Shown here piece after piece: positions 7,370 through 14,799 of a stretch of DNA of 24,047 nt. The stretch's first letter is position 1. Every line of letters begins with the position of its first letter. A program made the position numbers and the translations under genes. Source of the stretch: DASXSB01 sp036506275. GTDB taxonomy: Bacteria; Methylomirabilota; Methylomirabilia; Rokubacteriales; CSP1-6. The notes under the pieces are model-generated. The model was not told the origin of the DNA. It made no database searches and was given only the letters and a program-made list of their open reading frames with translations. The DNA lies in NCBI GenBank assembly GCA_036506275.1, contig DASXSB010000047.1, forward strand, positions 1-24,047. The letters are read 5' to 3'.

Positions 7370-8497
7370 ATGCCCGTGTACGTGGGCTCCGCTGCACCGC
7401 CGCCGCCGCGCCTCTTGTCCCTCGACGTCTTCCGTGGCGCCACCGTGGCCGCCATGGTGCTCGTCAACAATCCGGGCACGTGGCGCGCCGTCTATCCGCC
7501 TCTCCGCCACGCCGCCTGGCACGGCGTGACCCCGACGGACGCGATCTTCCCGTTCTTCCTCTTCATCGTGGGCGTCGCCATCCCGCTCGCTCTCCGGCCG
7601 CGGCGGACCGATCCCCATGGCGCCGCCGTCGTCGCCAAGATCGTGCGCCGATCGGCGGTGATCTTCGGGCTCGGGCTGCTTCTCCACGCGGTGCCATGGT
7701 TCCAGTGGGACACGCTGCGGATTCCGGGCGTGCTCCAGCGCATCGCGGTGTGCTACCTCCTCGCGGCTCTCGTCTTCGTGACGACGACGTGGCGCGCGCA
7801 GGTGGTGACGACGGCGATGCTCCTGCTCGCGTACTGGGGCGCCATGACGCTGATCCCGGTGCCGGGCTACGGTGCGGGCGACCTGAGCCCCGCGGGAAAT
7901 CTCGCCGGCTACGTCGATCGCACCGTGCTCGGCGCGCACGTGTGGCGCGTCGATCCGCGCTACGACCCCGAAGGCATTCTCAGCACGGTGCCGGCGCTCG
8001 CCACCACCCTCATCGGCGTCCTCGCCGGGCAGTGGCTCCGCAGCAGCCGGGCGCCCCGTACGCTCGCCGCCGGCCTCGCGAGCGGCGGCGTGGCCGGCGT
8101 CGCCATCGGCTCCGTCTGGAGCCTCGTCTTCCCGCTCAACAAGGCGCTGTGGACCAGCTCGTATGCGGTGTTCATGGCGGGCGTGGCGCTGCTCGCGCTC
8201 GCCGCGTGCTACGGGGTCATCGAGATCCGCGGCCATCGGGCGTGGACGAGGCCGTTCGCGGCCCTCGGCGTGAACGCGCTCGCCCTCTTCTTCCTCTCGA
8301 CCCTCGTCGCTCGCCTCCTCGGTTTGATTCGCGTGGGGACGCCCGGCGTCAATCTCCACGCCGTGCTCTTCGATCACCTCTTCGCGCCATGGGCGGCGCC
8401 CGTGCAGGCGTCGCTCGCGTATGCGCTCGCCTACGTCGGCGTGTGGTGGGCGGTGATGTGGGTCCTCTACCGGCGCCACATCGTGCTGCGCGTGTGA
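7370..8497 (+). CDS. Multi-pass membrane acyltransferase, DUF5009 / heparan-glucosaminide N-acetyltransferase-like
   Basis: A 375-residue integral membrane protein. It opens with RLLSLDVFRGATVAAMVLVNNPG, continues with RHAAWHGVTPTDAIFPF and FLFIVGVAIPLALR, and has about ten hydrophobic segments in all. These N-terminal motifs mark the YeiB / DUF5009 / HGSNAT group, whose members pass an acetyl group across the membrane to a sugar amine. His47 in RHAAWHG lies where, as far as I recall, the human enzyme has its acetyl-carrying His. The bacterial substrate would be an amino sugar of the envelope or a recycled wall sugar; this is inference. The ATG at 7370 lacks a clear ribosome site but gives the conserved N-terminus. 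The gene stops three bases before the convergent nitroreductase gene. Confidence 0.88.
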   Translation: MPVYVGSAAPPPPRLLSLDVFRGATVAAMVLVNNPGTWRAVYPPLRHAAWHGVTPTDAIFPFFLFIVGVAIPLALRPRRTDPHGAAVVAKIVRRSAVIFGLGLLLHAVPWFQWDTLRIPGVLQRIAVCYLLAALVFVTTTWRAQVVTTAMLLLAYWGAMTLIPVPGYGAGDLSPAGNLAGYVDRTVLGAHVWRVDPRYDPEGILSTVPALATTLIGVLAGQWLRSSRAPRTLAAGLASGGVAGVAIGSVWSLVFPLNKALWTSSYAVFMAGVALLALAACYGVIEIRGHRAWTRPFAALGVNALALFFLSTLVARLLGLIRVGTPGVNLHAVLFDHLFAPWAAPVQASLAYALAYVGVWWAVMWVLYRRHIVLRV

Positions 8498-8500
8498 GCG

Positions 8501-9175
8501 TCAGCGCCGCGCGGCGCCGAACGGGTCTCCGCCCCAGCGCTCGCGCACGGCGAACTCGGGAACCGTCTTGCGGCGCAGTCGCGTCAGCTCGCGAGAGGGG
8601 CGCCCGAGCGGCATCACCGCGCACACGGCGACGTGCGACGGGATCCCGAGCAGCTCCTGCACCTTGGCCTCTTGCGCCACCGCGAGGGTGGTGATGGTGC
8701 CCGCGAAGCCCTCGTGGCGCGCCGCGAGCAGGATGTTCCACGCGAACGGATAGATGGACGCGCCGCTCACGATCCCGACGCGGTCGAGGTTCTGGTCCAT
8801 GGACGCGACCACCTTCAGATCGACGCCGATCACGAGCACCACGGGCGCGCGCGCGATCGGCTCCGTGAGGCGGGCGGGCGCCGGCGTGCGCTCGATGGTG
8901 GCGGCGTCGGCGGCGGTGGGGTCGATCGTGTTCCACGGATTCTCGCCGAGCTGGACCTGCGCAGCGTAGCGCTTGGCGGCGATGCTGCTGAGCGCGGCCA
9001 GCCTTTCCTTCGTGCGCGGATCGCGCACGACCACCACGCGCCAGCCCTGCCGATTGCCCCCGCTGGGCGCGAAACGCGCCCGATCGAGGATCGTGAAGAG
9101 CGCGTCGTCGGGCAGGGGATCCGCGGTGAACTCGCGGGCGGCGAACGTTCGCTGCATGACGTCGTAGAGCTCCAT
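8501..9175 (-). CDS. Nitroreductase family FMN oxidoreductase
   Basis: A 224-residue protein of the NAD(P)H:FMN nitroreductase fold. Recognisable parts are the N-terminal MQRTFAAREFTADPLPD, the FMN-binding ARFAPSGGNRQGWRVVVV, a central GIVSGASIYPFAWNILLAA and the C-terminal LGRPSRELTRLRRK. Such enzymes dimerise, bind FMN, and reduce nitro groups, quinones or flavins, or act as dehydrogenases on cyclic substrates. The ATG at 9175 is four bases after the hydrolase stop, so it is the last gene of a tight LLM oxidoreductase, hydrolase, nitroreductase operon. In that setting it could supply reduced FMN to the LLM enzyme or carry out a reductive step on the same substrate. That role is inferred only from position. 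Confidence 0.9.
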   Translation of the reverse strand: MELYDVMQRTFAAREFTADPLPDDALFTILDRARFAPSGGNRQGWRVVVVRDPRTKERLAALSSIAAKRYAAQVQLGENPWNTIDPTAADAATIERTPAPARLTEPIARAPVVLVIGVDLKVVASMDQNLDRVGIVSGASIYPFAWNILLAARHEGFAGTITTLAVAQEAKVQELLGIPSHVAVCAVMPLGRPSRELTRLRRKTVPEFAVRERWGGDPFGAARR

Positions 9176-9179
9176 GGCG

Positions 9180-9962
9180 TCAGCCCAGGAACTCGCGCAC
9201 GGCGCGCGCGAATTCTTCCGGTTGCTCGTACGGCAGCATGTGTCCGGCGCCCTCCACGAGGCGGAGCTTGCTGCCCGGGACGAGCGCGGCCCACCGCTCG
9301 GCGTAGACGGGAGGAAGGAGGCGGTCGCTGGTGCCCCACAGCACCAGCGTTTGCGCGCGCACGCGGTACAGGCGACGGGCGACGCCGCGGTTCGGGATCG
9401 GAAACAGGATCTTGCCGGCCATCGCCAGCCGTCGCGAGTGTGCGATGTAGAACTGCTGCACGGCCTTCGGATCGGTGGCATCGATGCCGGCCGTGAGGAA
9501 CGCCGCCCCCACTCCCGGATCGTGGAAGAGTAGCTCCGCGAACTCGTGCGGCAGCAGCGTGAAGAGATCGGGAATGGGATGGCTGTCGAGCCACAGCCCG
9601 GCGGCGGCGACGAGGACGAGCTTGTCCACGTCGCGCGGGGCCAGGCACGCCATCTCGGCCGCGATCATGCCACCCATCGAGTGGCCGACGACGTGCGGGC
9701 GGTCGAGGCCGAGCGCCTCCACCACGTCGCTCGCGTGGAGCGCGAAGTCGAGCATGTCGTCGAGGTGCTCTTCGCCGGTGGACTCGCCATACCCGGGAAG
9801 CTCCGGCGCCAGCACGCGGTAGTGGCGGGCGAGGCCGTCGAGGGGCGCGCTGTCCGGGAAGAGTCCGCCCGCGCCGTGGAGGAAGAGAAGGGGGGCGCCG
9901 CTGCCCGCCTCGAATACGCGGCAGCGGGGGCCGCGGCGGGTCTCGATCCAGTGCGCCTTCAT
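9180..9962 (-). CDS. Alpha/beta hydrolase, probable carbon-carbon or ester-bond hydrolase
   Basis: A 260-residue alpha/beta hydrolase of the MhpC-like type. The oxyanion region is LLFLHGAGG, the nucleophile elbow is GHSMGG with Ser95, the acid is Asp213 in GTSDRLLPP and the base is His241 in GAGHMLPYEQP, so the triad is complete. The cap region (about 120-190) contains a predicted amphipathic lid. The ATG at 9962 overlaps the upstream LLM oxidoreductase stop as ATGA, and the nitroreductase follows after four bases. Family members cleave meta-ring-fission products, lactones or esters. After a flavin monooxygenase, a lactone or ester product is plausible, so the hydrolase would open it. The exact substrate is not readable. 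Confidence 0.92.
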   Translation of the reverse strand: MKAHWIETRRGPRCRVFEAGSGAPLLFLHGAGGLFPDSAPLDGLARHYRVLAPELPGYGESTGEEHLDDMLDFALHASDVVEALGLDRPHVVGHSMGGMIAAEMACLAPRDVDKLVLVAAAGLWLDSHPIPDLFTLLPHEFAELLFHDPGVGAAFLTAGIDATDPKAVQQFYIAHSRRLAMAGKILFPIPNRGVARRLYRVRAQTLVLWGTSDRLLPPVYAERWAALVPGSKLRLVEGAGHMLPYEQPEEFARAVREFLG

Positions 9963-11209
9963 CGCGCGCTCGCGGCGGCGGCCAGCGTCTCTTCCGGCCG
10001 CCGGCGCGCCGGCATCGGCTTCACCCACCATCGATGGTCGTCCCGCCATTCGGGCCAGAGGTCCCGCAGCTTCGGCATGACCCGCTCCGCGAAGAGGCGC
10101 GACGAGAGCCGCGTCTTCCAGTCCGGCATGTTCCCGTTGTGGAAGAGGCAGAAGAGGTGGCCCACGCGCAGCCCCCTGATGCATTCCTCGAGCTGCTGGC
10201 GCACGGTGTCGGGTCCACCGGCGATCACGAAGCGCTCGTCGAGGAGCTGCTTCCAGGTGAGGTTCTGGAGGATCTGTTGCCGGTTCTGCATGAAGGCGGA
10301 GAGCGCGCCGAACTTGATGGTGTCGAGCGTGCGGTAACCGGGTGGATCCGCGAAGCCCGGGTAGATGTGCAGACAGCGGTTGAAGAAGTACAGGCAGTGC
10401 TCGGCGTAGAGCGCCTCCGCCTCGGCGTCGGTCTCCGCCACGCAGATGATCTGCGCGAAGGCGGCGCGGTGCGGGGAGGCATCCTTGCCGCGCTTGGCGA
10501 CGCGGTCCCAGTAGCCGTCCATGAGCGACTTCGCGCGCAGGTACCCGAAGAACGACAGGTACGAGTAGTTGTAGTCGTGATCGAGACAGAAGTCCCACGT
10601 CTCGATGGAGCCGCCGCCCGGGATGTAGATGGGTGGGTGCGGCTTCTGCACGGGCTTGGGCCAGCAGTTGACCCACCGAAGCTGTGTGTACTTGCCGTCG
10701 AACGCGAACGGCTCTTCTTCGCGCCACGCGCGCATGATCAGCTCGTGCGCCTCGCGATACTTGTCGCGCGTGAGGGCGGGGATCTGGCCGTAGCAGAAGT
10801 TGGTGTCCATGGGCGTCCCCACCGGGAACCCGGCGACGAGACGGCCGCCCGAGATCACGTCCAGCATGGCGAACTCCTCCGCCACCCGGATGGGCGGGTT
10901 GTAGCAGGCGATGGAGTTGCCGATAACGCAGATGGCGGCGCGCGAGGTGCGGCGGGCGAGGGACGCTGCGATGAGGTTCGGCGACGGCATGAGGCCGTAG
11001 CCGTTCTGGTGATGCTCGTTGACGCCGATGCCGTCGAAGCCGAGCGCGTCCGCGTACTCGAGCTGGTCCATGTACTCGTGGTAGACGTGGTGCCCGCGCT
11101 CGGGATCGTAGAGCCGACTCGGGATGTCCACCCACACCGAGCGATGCTTCTCGCGGAAATCGTCGGGCAGGTACGGCCACGGCATCAGGTTGAACCAGGT
11201 GAACCTCAT
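9959..11209 (-). CDS. LLM class flavin-dependent oxidoreductase (luciferase-like)
   Basis: A 416-residue luciferase-like TIM-barrel monooxygenase. Typical features are GFDGIGVNEHHQN near residue 60, VAEEFAMLDVISGGRLVAG (phosphate-binding end of the barrel), PIYIPGGGS, and the late VIAGGPDTVRQQLEE. It is longer than the usual 330-350 residues, with a C-terminal extension of about 60 residues ending in a basic, Ala-rich tail. GGGAGGG a few bases upstream supports ATG 11209. The enzyme would use FMNH2 or F420H2 and oxygen on an unknown substrate. It heads an operon with a hydrolase (4-base overlap) and a nitroreductase-family enzyme, which suggests a two-component monooxygenase pathway. A promoter candidate lies just upstream. 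Confidence 0.92.
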   Translation of the reverse strand: MRFTWFNLMPWPYLPDDFREKHRSVWVDIPSRLYDPERGHHVYHEYMDQLEYADALGFDGIGVNEHHQNGYGLMPSPNLIAASLARRTSRAAICVIGNSIACYNPPIRVAEEFAMLDVISGGRLVAGFPVGTPMDTNFCYGQIPALTRDKYREAHELIMRAWREEEPFAFDGKYTQLRWVNCWPKPVQKPHPPIYIPGGGSIETWDFCLDHDYNYSYLSFFGYLRAKSLMDGYWDRVAKRGKDASPHRAAFAQIICVAETDAEAEALYAEHCLYFFNRCLHIYPGFADPPGYRTLDTIKFGALSAFMQNRQQILQNLTWKQLLDERFVIAGGPDTVRQQLEECIRGLRVGHLFCLFHNGNMPDWKTRLSSRLFAERVMPKLRDLWPEWRDDHRWWVKPMPARRRPEETLAAAASAR

Positions 11210-11248
11210 CGCACCCTCCCGGTGTCGCGCGTCCTCGGTCGCCGCCCG

Positions 11249-11277
11249 AGCATAGGCGAGGAGCCGAACACCGGCAA
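11249..11277 (-). promoter_or_regulatory. Sigma-70-like promoter for the LLM, hydrolase, nitroreductase operon
   Basis: On the minus strand TTGCCG (11277-11272) and TATGCT (11254-11249) are separated by 17 bases. Both hexamers match consensus at 4 of 6 positions. Transcription would start near 11242, about 33 bases before the LLM start codon. The -35 hexamer and spacing are identical to the candidate promoter at 7281-7309. The 96-base spacer holds no other clear element. Confidence 0.45.
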
Positions 11278-11305
11278 CTGTCGCATCAGCATCGGACGAC
11301 CGCCG

Positions 11306-13027
11306 TCAGCCGAGCGGCCAGCCCGCGATCTCGCCGTGAAGGGCGTCGTACACGAGCGGGTTCTTCCAGTACTCGACGTGCGCCCACAGGAGCGTGGTGG
11401 CGCAGGGGTCGATCTGATTCTGCACGGGCGAGGGGTTGCTGCCGTCGGGGAGATCGTAGTAGTCGAGCCGCCCGCTGATGATGTCCCACGGGGAATAGAC
11501 ATTGATCCACCGGAACGTGCGGTAGCGCACGTCCTCGATGAGCGGCTGCACGGTGGCGGCCAGCATCTCGCGCAGGTCGCTGCTGCCGCGCTTGCGCTGC
11601 GTCGCGAAGAAGAACGCCGTCTTGTCGAGCGGGGAGCCGAACGTCAGGAGAAGCTTGGTGCGGCCGCGGACGTCGAGGTCCTGGCCCGTGGCCGCCGTCG
11701 TGTCGTCCCAGAGGAGACGATTCAGCGTGTCGTAGGCGATGACGGAGCCGAGCGAGTGACCGACGACGAACACCGCCTCGTACGCGAACCGCCGCCCGCC
11801 GGGGCCGGGCGCGCCATAGACGGCGCGGGCGGTGTCGCGCACGGACTGCTTGATGCGGTCGCGCACCTGGAAGTAGCGGTCGAGCCTTTGCGACTCGACG
11901 TAGATGGCCACGTCGCCCACGTACTGGACGAGGAAGCTGCGCACGAGCGCGCTCGCGAGCACGACCAGGAACCAGATCACGGCCGGCCGCCCGGCGCCGT
12001 AGAGAAGCGCGCCGACTCCGGTGCCCGGCCGCCCGGGCGGCGGCGACGACGCGCCGATCCTCACGAAGCACGCGATCTCGAAGCCGAGGAGGGCGACGAG
12101 GCCGCCGAAGAGGAGCGCGACCACGAGCGAGAACCACTGCCGCGAGCGCCGCCACTCCCGCCAGGCGCGAGGGAGGATGCGGGCGAGGATGAGCGCGATG
12201 ACGCCGCCCACGGCGAGCGCGATCACGGCGGAGCCGATCCGCGCCGTCCACTCCGTGAATCCGGTCGCGAACACCGCCGCCTCCCGCGTCCGGTGGAGCA
12301 GGACGATGGCGGGAATGGCAATGCCGGCCGCGATCGTCGTCGCGATCGCGAGCACGAACGTCACCACCGCCAGCGCCCCGCCCACCCGCCGGAGGGCGCC
12401 GCCGAACTTGTTCAGCACGAGCGCCACCCCGAACACGACCATCGTCGCCAGCACCGCCGCGAAGATGGCGGCGAGGTCCGCGCGCATCGCATCCGACGGC
12501 CATGCCGCCGGCTCCGCAAAGAGGCTGCTCCGCGCCGCCACCGCCACGATGACCACGTTCATGACGAAGAGGGCGGCCACGGCGGCGAGCGCGGTGACGA
12601 TGAAGACCAGCGTGCGCACGGGCGGGTCGAAGGCGCGGAGGGCGCCGAACATCCAGCGCTGGAGCGGCTGCAGGCCGTGCCAGAAGCCGTTGAGCCCCAC
12701 GTGCCAGAGAAAGGTGGTGACGCCGGCGAGGCCGATCTGGCCTTCCGTGAACGGCGCCCAGTACGCCTCGTAGAGGTGAACGGTGCGGCGATCGCCGTCG
12801 CGCGTGCGCAGCGTGAGGGCGACGCGAGCGAGGCGCTGGCCGCCGAGACTGACGTGGGCGGTGAGGGGACGACCGGGAGCGGTCCCGTGCCGGCGCTGCT
12901 CCGCCGCCAGCAGGCCCTGCCCCACGCTGTCGAGCGTCTCGAAGGGGATCTGCTGGCCCATGCCGTGGGCCACGATGACGGCGACCGCGCGGTCGCTGCC
13001 GCCGCCTCCCTCGTCCGGCTGCGCCAC
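11306..13027 (-). CDS. Membrane-embedded serine hydrolase, alpha/beta fold with about six membrane segments inserted
   Basis: A 573-residue protein of a poorly described hydrolase group. The N-terminus has VAVIVAHGMGQQ, a lipase-like strand and oxyanion motif. About six hydrophobic segments follow between residues 130 and 385 (for example TLVFIVTALAAVAALFVMNV and GSAVIALAVGGVIALILA). The soluble core then resumes with VFVVGHSLGSVIAYD, whose nucleophile is Ser425. Later LLLTFGSPLDK and LLWAHVEYWKN probably supply structural and catalytic residues. GHSLG with HGMGQ recalls PGAP1-like lipases, so a lipid or ester substrate at the membrane is plausible. The GTG at 13027 lies 10 bases after the upstream amidohydrolase stop, with only a weak ribosome site. 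Function in this cluster is unknown. Confidence 0.8.
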   Translation of the reverse strand: MAQPDEGGGGSDRAVAVIVAHGMGQQIPFETLDSVGQGLLAAEQRRHGTAPGRPLTAHVSLGGQRLARVALTLRTRDGDRRTVHLYEAYWAPFTEGQIGLAGVTTFLWHVGLNGFWHGLQPLQRWMFGALRAFDPPVRTLVFIVTALAAVAALFVMNVVIVAVAARSSLFAEPAAWPSDAMRADLAAIFAAVLATMVVFGVALVLNKFGGALRRVGGALAVVTFVLAIATTIAAGIAIPAIVLLHRTREAAVFATGFTEWTARIGSAVIALAVGGVIALILARILPRAWREWRRSRQWFSLVVALLFGGLVALLGFEIACFVRIGASSPPPGRPGTGVGALLYGAGRPAVIWFLVVLASALVRSFLVQYVGDVAIYVESQRLDRYFQVRDRIKQSVRDTARAVYGAPGPGGRRFAYEAVFVVGHSLGSVIAYDTLNRLLWDDTTAATGQDLDVRGRTKLLLTFGSPLDKTAFFFATQRKRGSSDLREMLAATVQPLIEDVRYRTFRWINVYSPWDIISGRLDYYDLPDGSNPSPVQNQIDPCATTLLWAHVEYWKNPLVYDALHGEIAGWPLG

Positions 13028-13037
13028 CGACGCGCGG

Positions 13038-14744
13038 TCAGTTCCGGTGCGCGAGCGGTCCGCGGAGCAGCCGTCCCGGCAGCGCTCCCGTGTGCTTGCC
13101 GTCGCGCAGCACGATCTCGCCGTTCACGACGGTGGCGGCGAAGCCGCGCGATCGCTGCACGAGACGCCGCGCGCCCGCGGGCAGGTCGCGAACGACCTCC
13201 GGCATCTCCGCCCCCACGGTGTCGGGGTCGAACACGATGAGGTCAGCGGCCATGCCTTCGCGGATGAGCCCGCGATCGAGGAAGCCCCAGTGGGTGGCGG
13301 GCTCGAAGCTCAACATGCGCACCGCTTCCTCCAGCGTGAACGCCTGCCGCGCGCGCACCCAGTGGCTGAGCACGTGCGTTTGCAGGGAGGCGTCCATGAT
13401 CTGGGAGACGTGGGCGCCGGAATCCGAGAACGTCACCACCGTCCGCGGGTGGCGCATCAGGGCGAGGGCGTCGTCCTGGTTCTCGTTGGCGATCGGCTGC
13501 AGGAAGAACAATTCGAGATCTTTTTCGAGGGCGACCTCGATCATCGCTGCCACGGGGTCGACGCCGCGCTCCCGGGCGATCTCCGCCACCGAGCGGTGCG
13601 GCGGCTCCACGCGGTCGAAGACGAACATCCATTCGTACGCCGCCGGGCGTGCCTCGGCGCCGATGGCGCGGCGCTGATCGCGCTCGCGCGCCGCCTCCAC
13701 CAGACGCCGCCGCAGCTCGGGATCGCGCAACCGCTGCTTCTGCTCGGCGAGTGGGAGCGCGCGGAGCTCGCGCCACACGGGAAGGCGATCCCAGGGCAGG
13801 TTGGTGGCGAAGGAGAGGAGCACGGCGAGGGCGCGGCTGTGCACCTGCGCGAACATGCGGCCCCCGGCGGCGGCCGTCTCGTCGAGGAGCGCCGTGTACG
13901 TGCGCCACGCGTCCGGTTCCTCGCGCCGGCTGAACACCCCGAACGTCACGGGCCGGCCGCTCTCCACCGCGAGATCGCGCAGGCGGGTCTGGTACGCGCG
14001 CAGCTTCTCGGGATTGCCGCCCATCCGCTCGTTGGCGATCTCGAAGACGCCCGCGTTGAGGTCGCCCATGACGCCCACGAGCCGACGCACCTCGTCCCAC
14101 GTGGCGACGCGGCTCGCGACGGGGCGGCGATCGGGCGTCTCGTGGCTCGTGGAGCGCGACGTCGTCAGCCCGAGGGCGCCGGCGTCGATCGCGTCGCGCA
14201 GTTCCTGCGCCATGGCGCCGAGGTCGTCCTCGCTCGCCGCCTCCTCGAAGGCGCGCTCGCCCATCACGTAGGTGCGCAACGCGGAGTGGCCGACGTAGCC
14301 CGCATAGTTGATGCCCTTGGGCAGCCTCTCCACGGTGTCGAGGAACTGGCGGAACGTCGTCCACGTCCACTGGATGCCGGCGTCCATCGCCTCCGCCGCG
14401 ATGTCCTCCGCTCGTTCGAGATTGCGGATGACGAGGTGCCGCTCGGCGGCGCCGCACGGCGCGAGGGTGAAGCCGCAGTTGCCCATCACCACGCTCGTCA
14501 CCCCGTGCCAGCAGGAGCACGTCCCCAGCGGATCCCAGAACACCTGCGCGTCCATGTGAGTGTGGCCGTCGACGAAGCCCGGCGCGACCACCTGGCCGTC
14601 GGCGTCGAGGACCTCCCGCGCGCGCTCGCGGATACGGCCGATGGTGGCGATGCGCCCGCCGCGCACGCCCACGTCGGCGCGATAGCGCGGGAGTCCGGAG
14701 CCGTCGATCACGGTGCCGTTCTTGATCACGAGGTCGTAGGGCAT
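13038..14744 (-). CDS. N-acyl-D-amino-acid deacylase family amidohydrolase
   Basis: A 568-residue metal-dependent amidohydrolase. The N-terminal small beta-sandwich begins YDLVIKNGTVIDGSG. The first metal motif is APGFVDGHTHMD (His61, His63). Cys90 in VMGNCGFT matches the metal-bridging Cys of D-aminoacylase, and Asp441 in FSDSGAH is the catalytic aspartate. The C-terminus returns to the sandwich with GMAADLIVFDPDTV. The family hydrolyses N-acyl-D-amino acids, though close paralogues in uncultured bacteria act on unknown cyclic amides. GGAGG seven to eight bases before ATG 14744 supports the start. The gene is followed by the membrane hydrolase (10-base gap) and preceded by an LLM oxidoreductase, so amide or lactam degradation by the cluster is a reasonable guess. 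Confidence 0.9.
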   Translation of the reverse strand: MPYDLVIKNGTVIDGSGLPRYRADVGVRGGRIATIGRIRERAREVLDADGQVVAPGFVDGHTHMDAQVFWDPLGTCSCWHGVTSVVMGNCGFTLAPCGAAERHLVIRNLERAEDIAAEAMDAGIQWTWTTFRQFLDTVERLPKGINYAGYVGHSALRTYVMGERAFEEAASEDDLGAMAQELRDAIDAGALGLTTSRSTSHETPDRRPVASRVATWDEVRRLVGVMGDLNAGVFEIANERMGGNPEKLRAYQTRLRDLAVESGRPVTFGVFSRREEPDAWRTYTALLDETAAAGGRMFAQVHSRALAVLLSFATNLPWDRLPVWRELRALPLAEQKQRLRDPELRRRLVEAARERDQRRAIGAEARPAAYEWMFVFDRVEPPHRSVAEIARERGVDPVAAMIEVALEKDLELFFLQPIANENQDDALALMRHPRTVVTFSDSGAHVSQIMDASLQTHVLSHWVRARQAFTLEEAVRMLSFEPATHWGFLDRGLIREGMAADLIVFDPDTVGAEMPEVVRDLPAGARRLVQRSRGFAATVVNGEIVLRDGKHTGALPGRLLRGPLAHRN

Positions 14745-14754
14745 CGTTGCCTCC

Positions 14755-14772
14755 GCGCCGCGCGGGCGGCGC
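14755..14772. other. GC hairpin abutting the amidohydrolase ribosome site
   Basis: GCGCCGC (14755-14761) and GCGGCGC (14766-14772) form a 7-bp stem with a 4-base loop in the 55-base gap between the LLM and amidohydrolase genes. On the minus strand it ends directly before the GGAGG ribosome site (14754-14750). It could attenuate transcription or limit ribosome access, but in DNA this GC-rich it may be chance. Confidence 0.3.
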
Positions 14773-14799
14773 CGGTGGACGTTCGCCGCGTGGCGCGGA

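Noticed and set aside
6585..7529. Plus-strand open frame across the DUF4410 gene and divergent spacer
   Set aside because: It overlaps the DUF4410 lipoprotein antisense and crosses a spacer with a promoter candidate; its sequence shows no family features.
10034..13240. A 1068-residue open frame on the plus strand
   Set aside because: It lies antisense to the LLM oxidoreductase and membrane hydrolase genes, has low-complexity Arg/Ala/Asp/Glu-rich sequence and no domain. It is a by-product of high G+C content.
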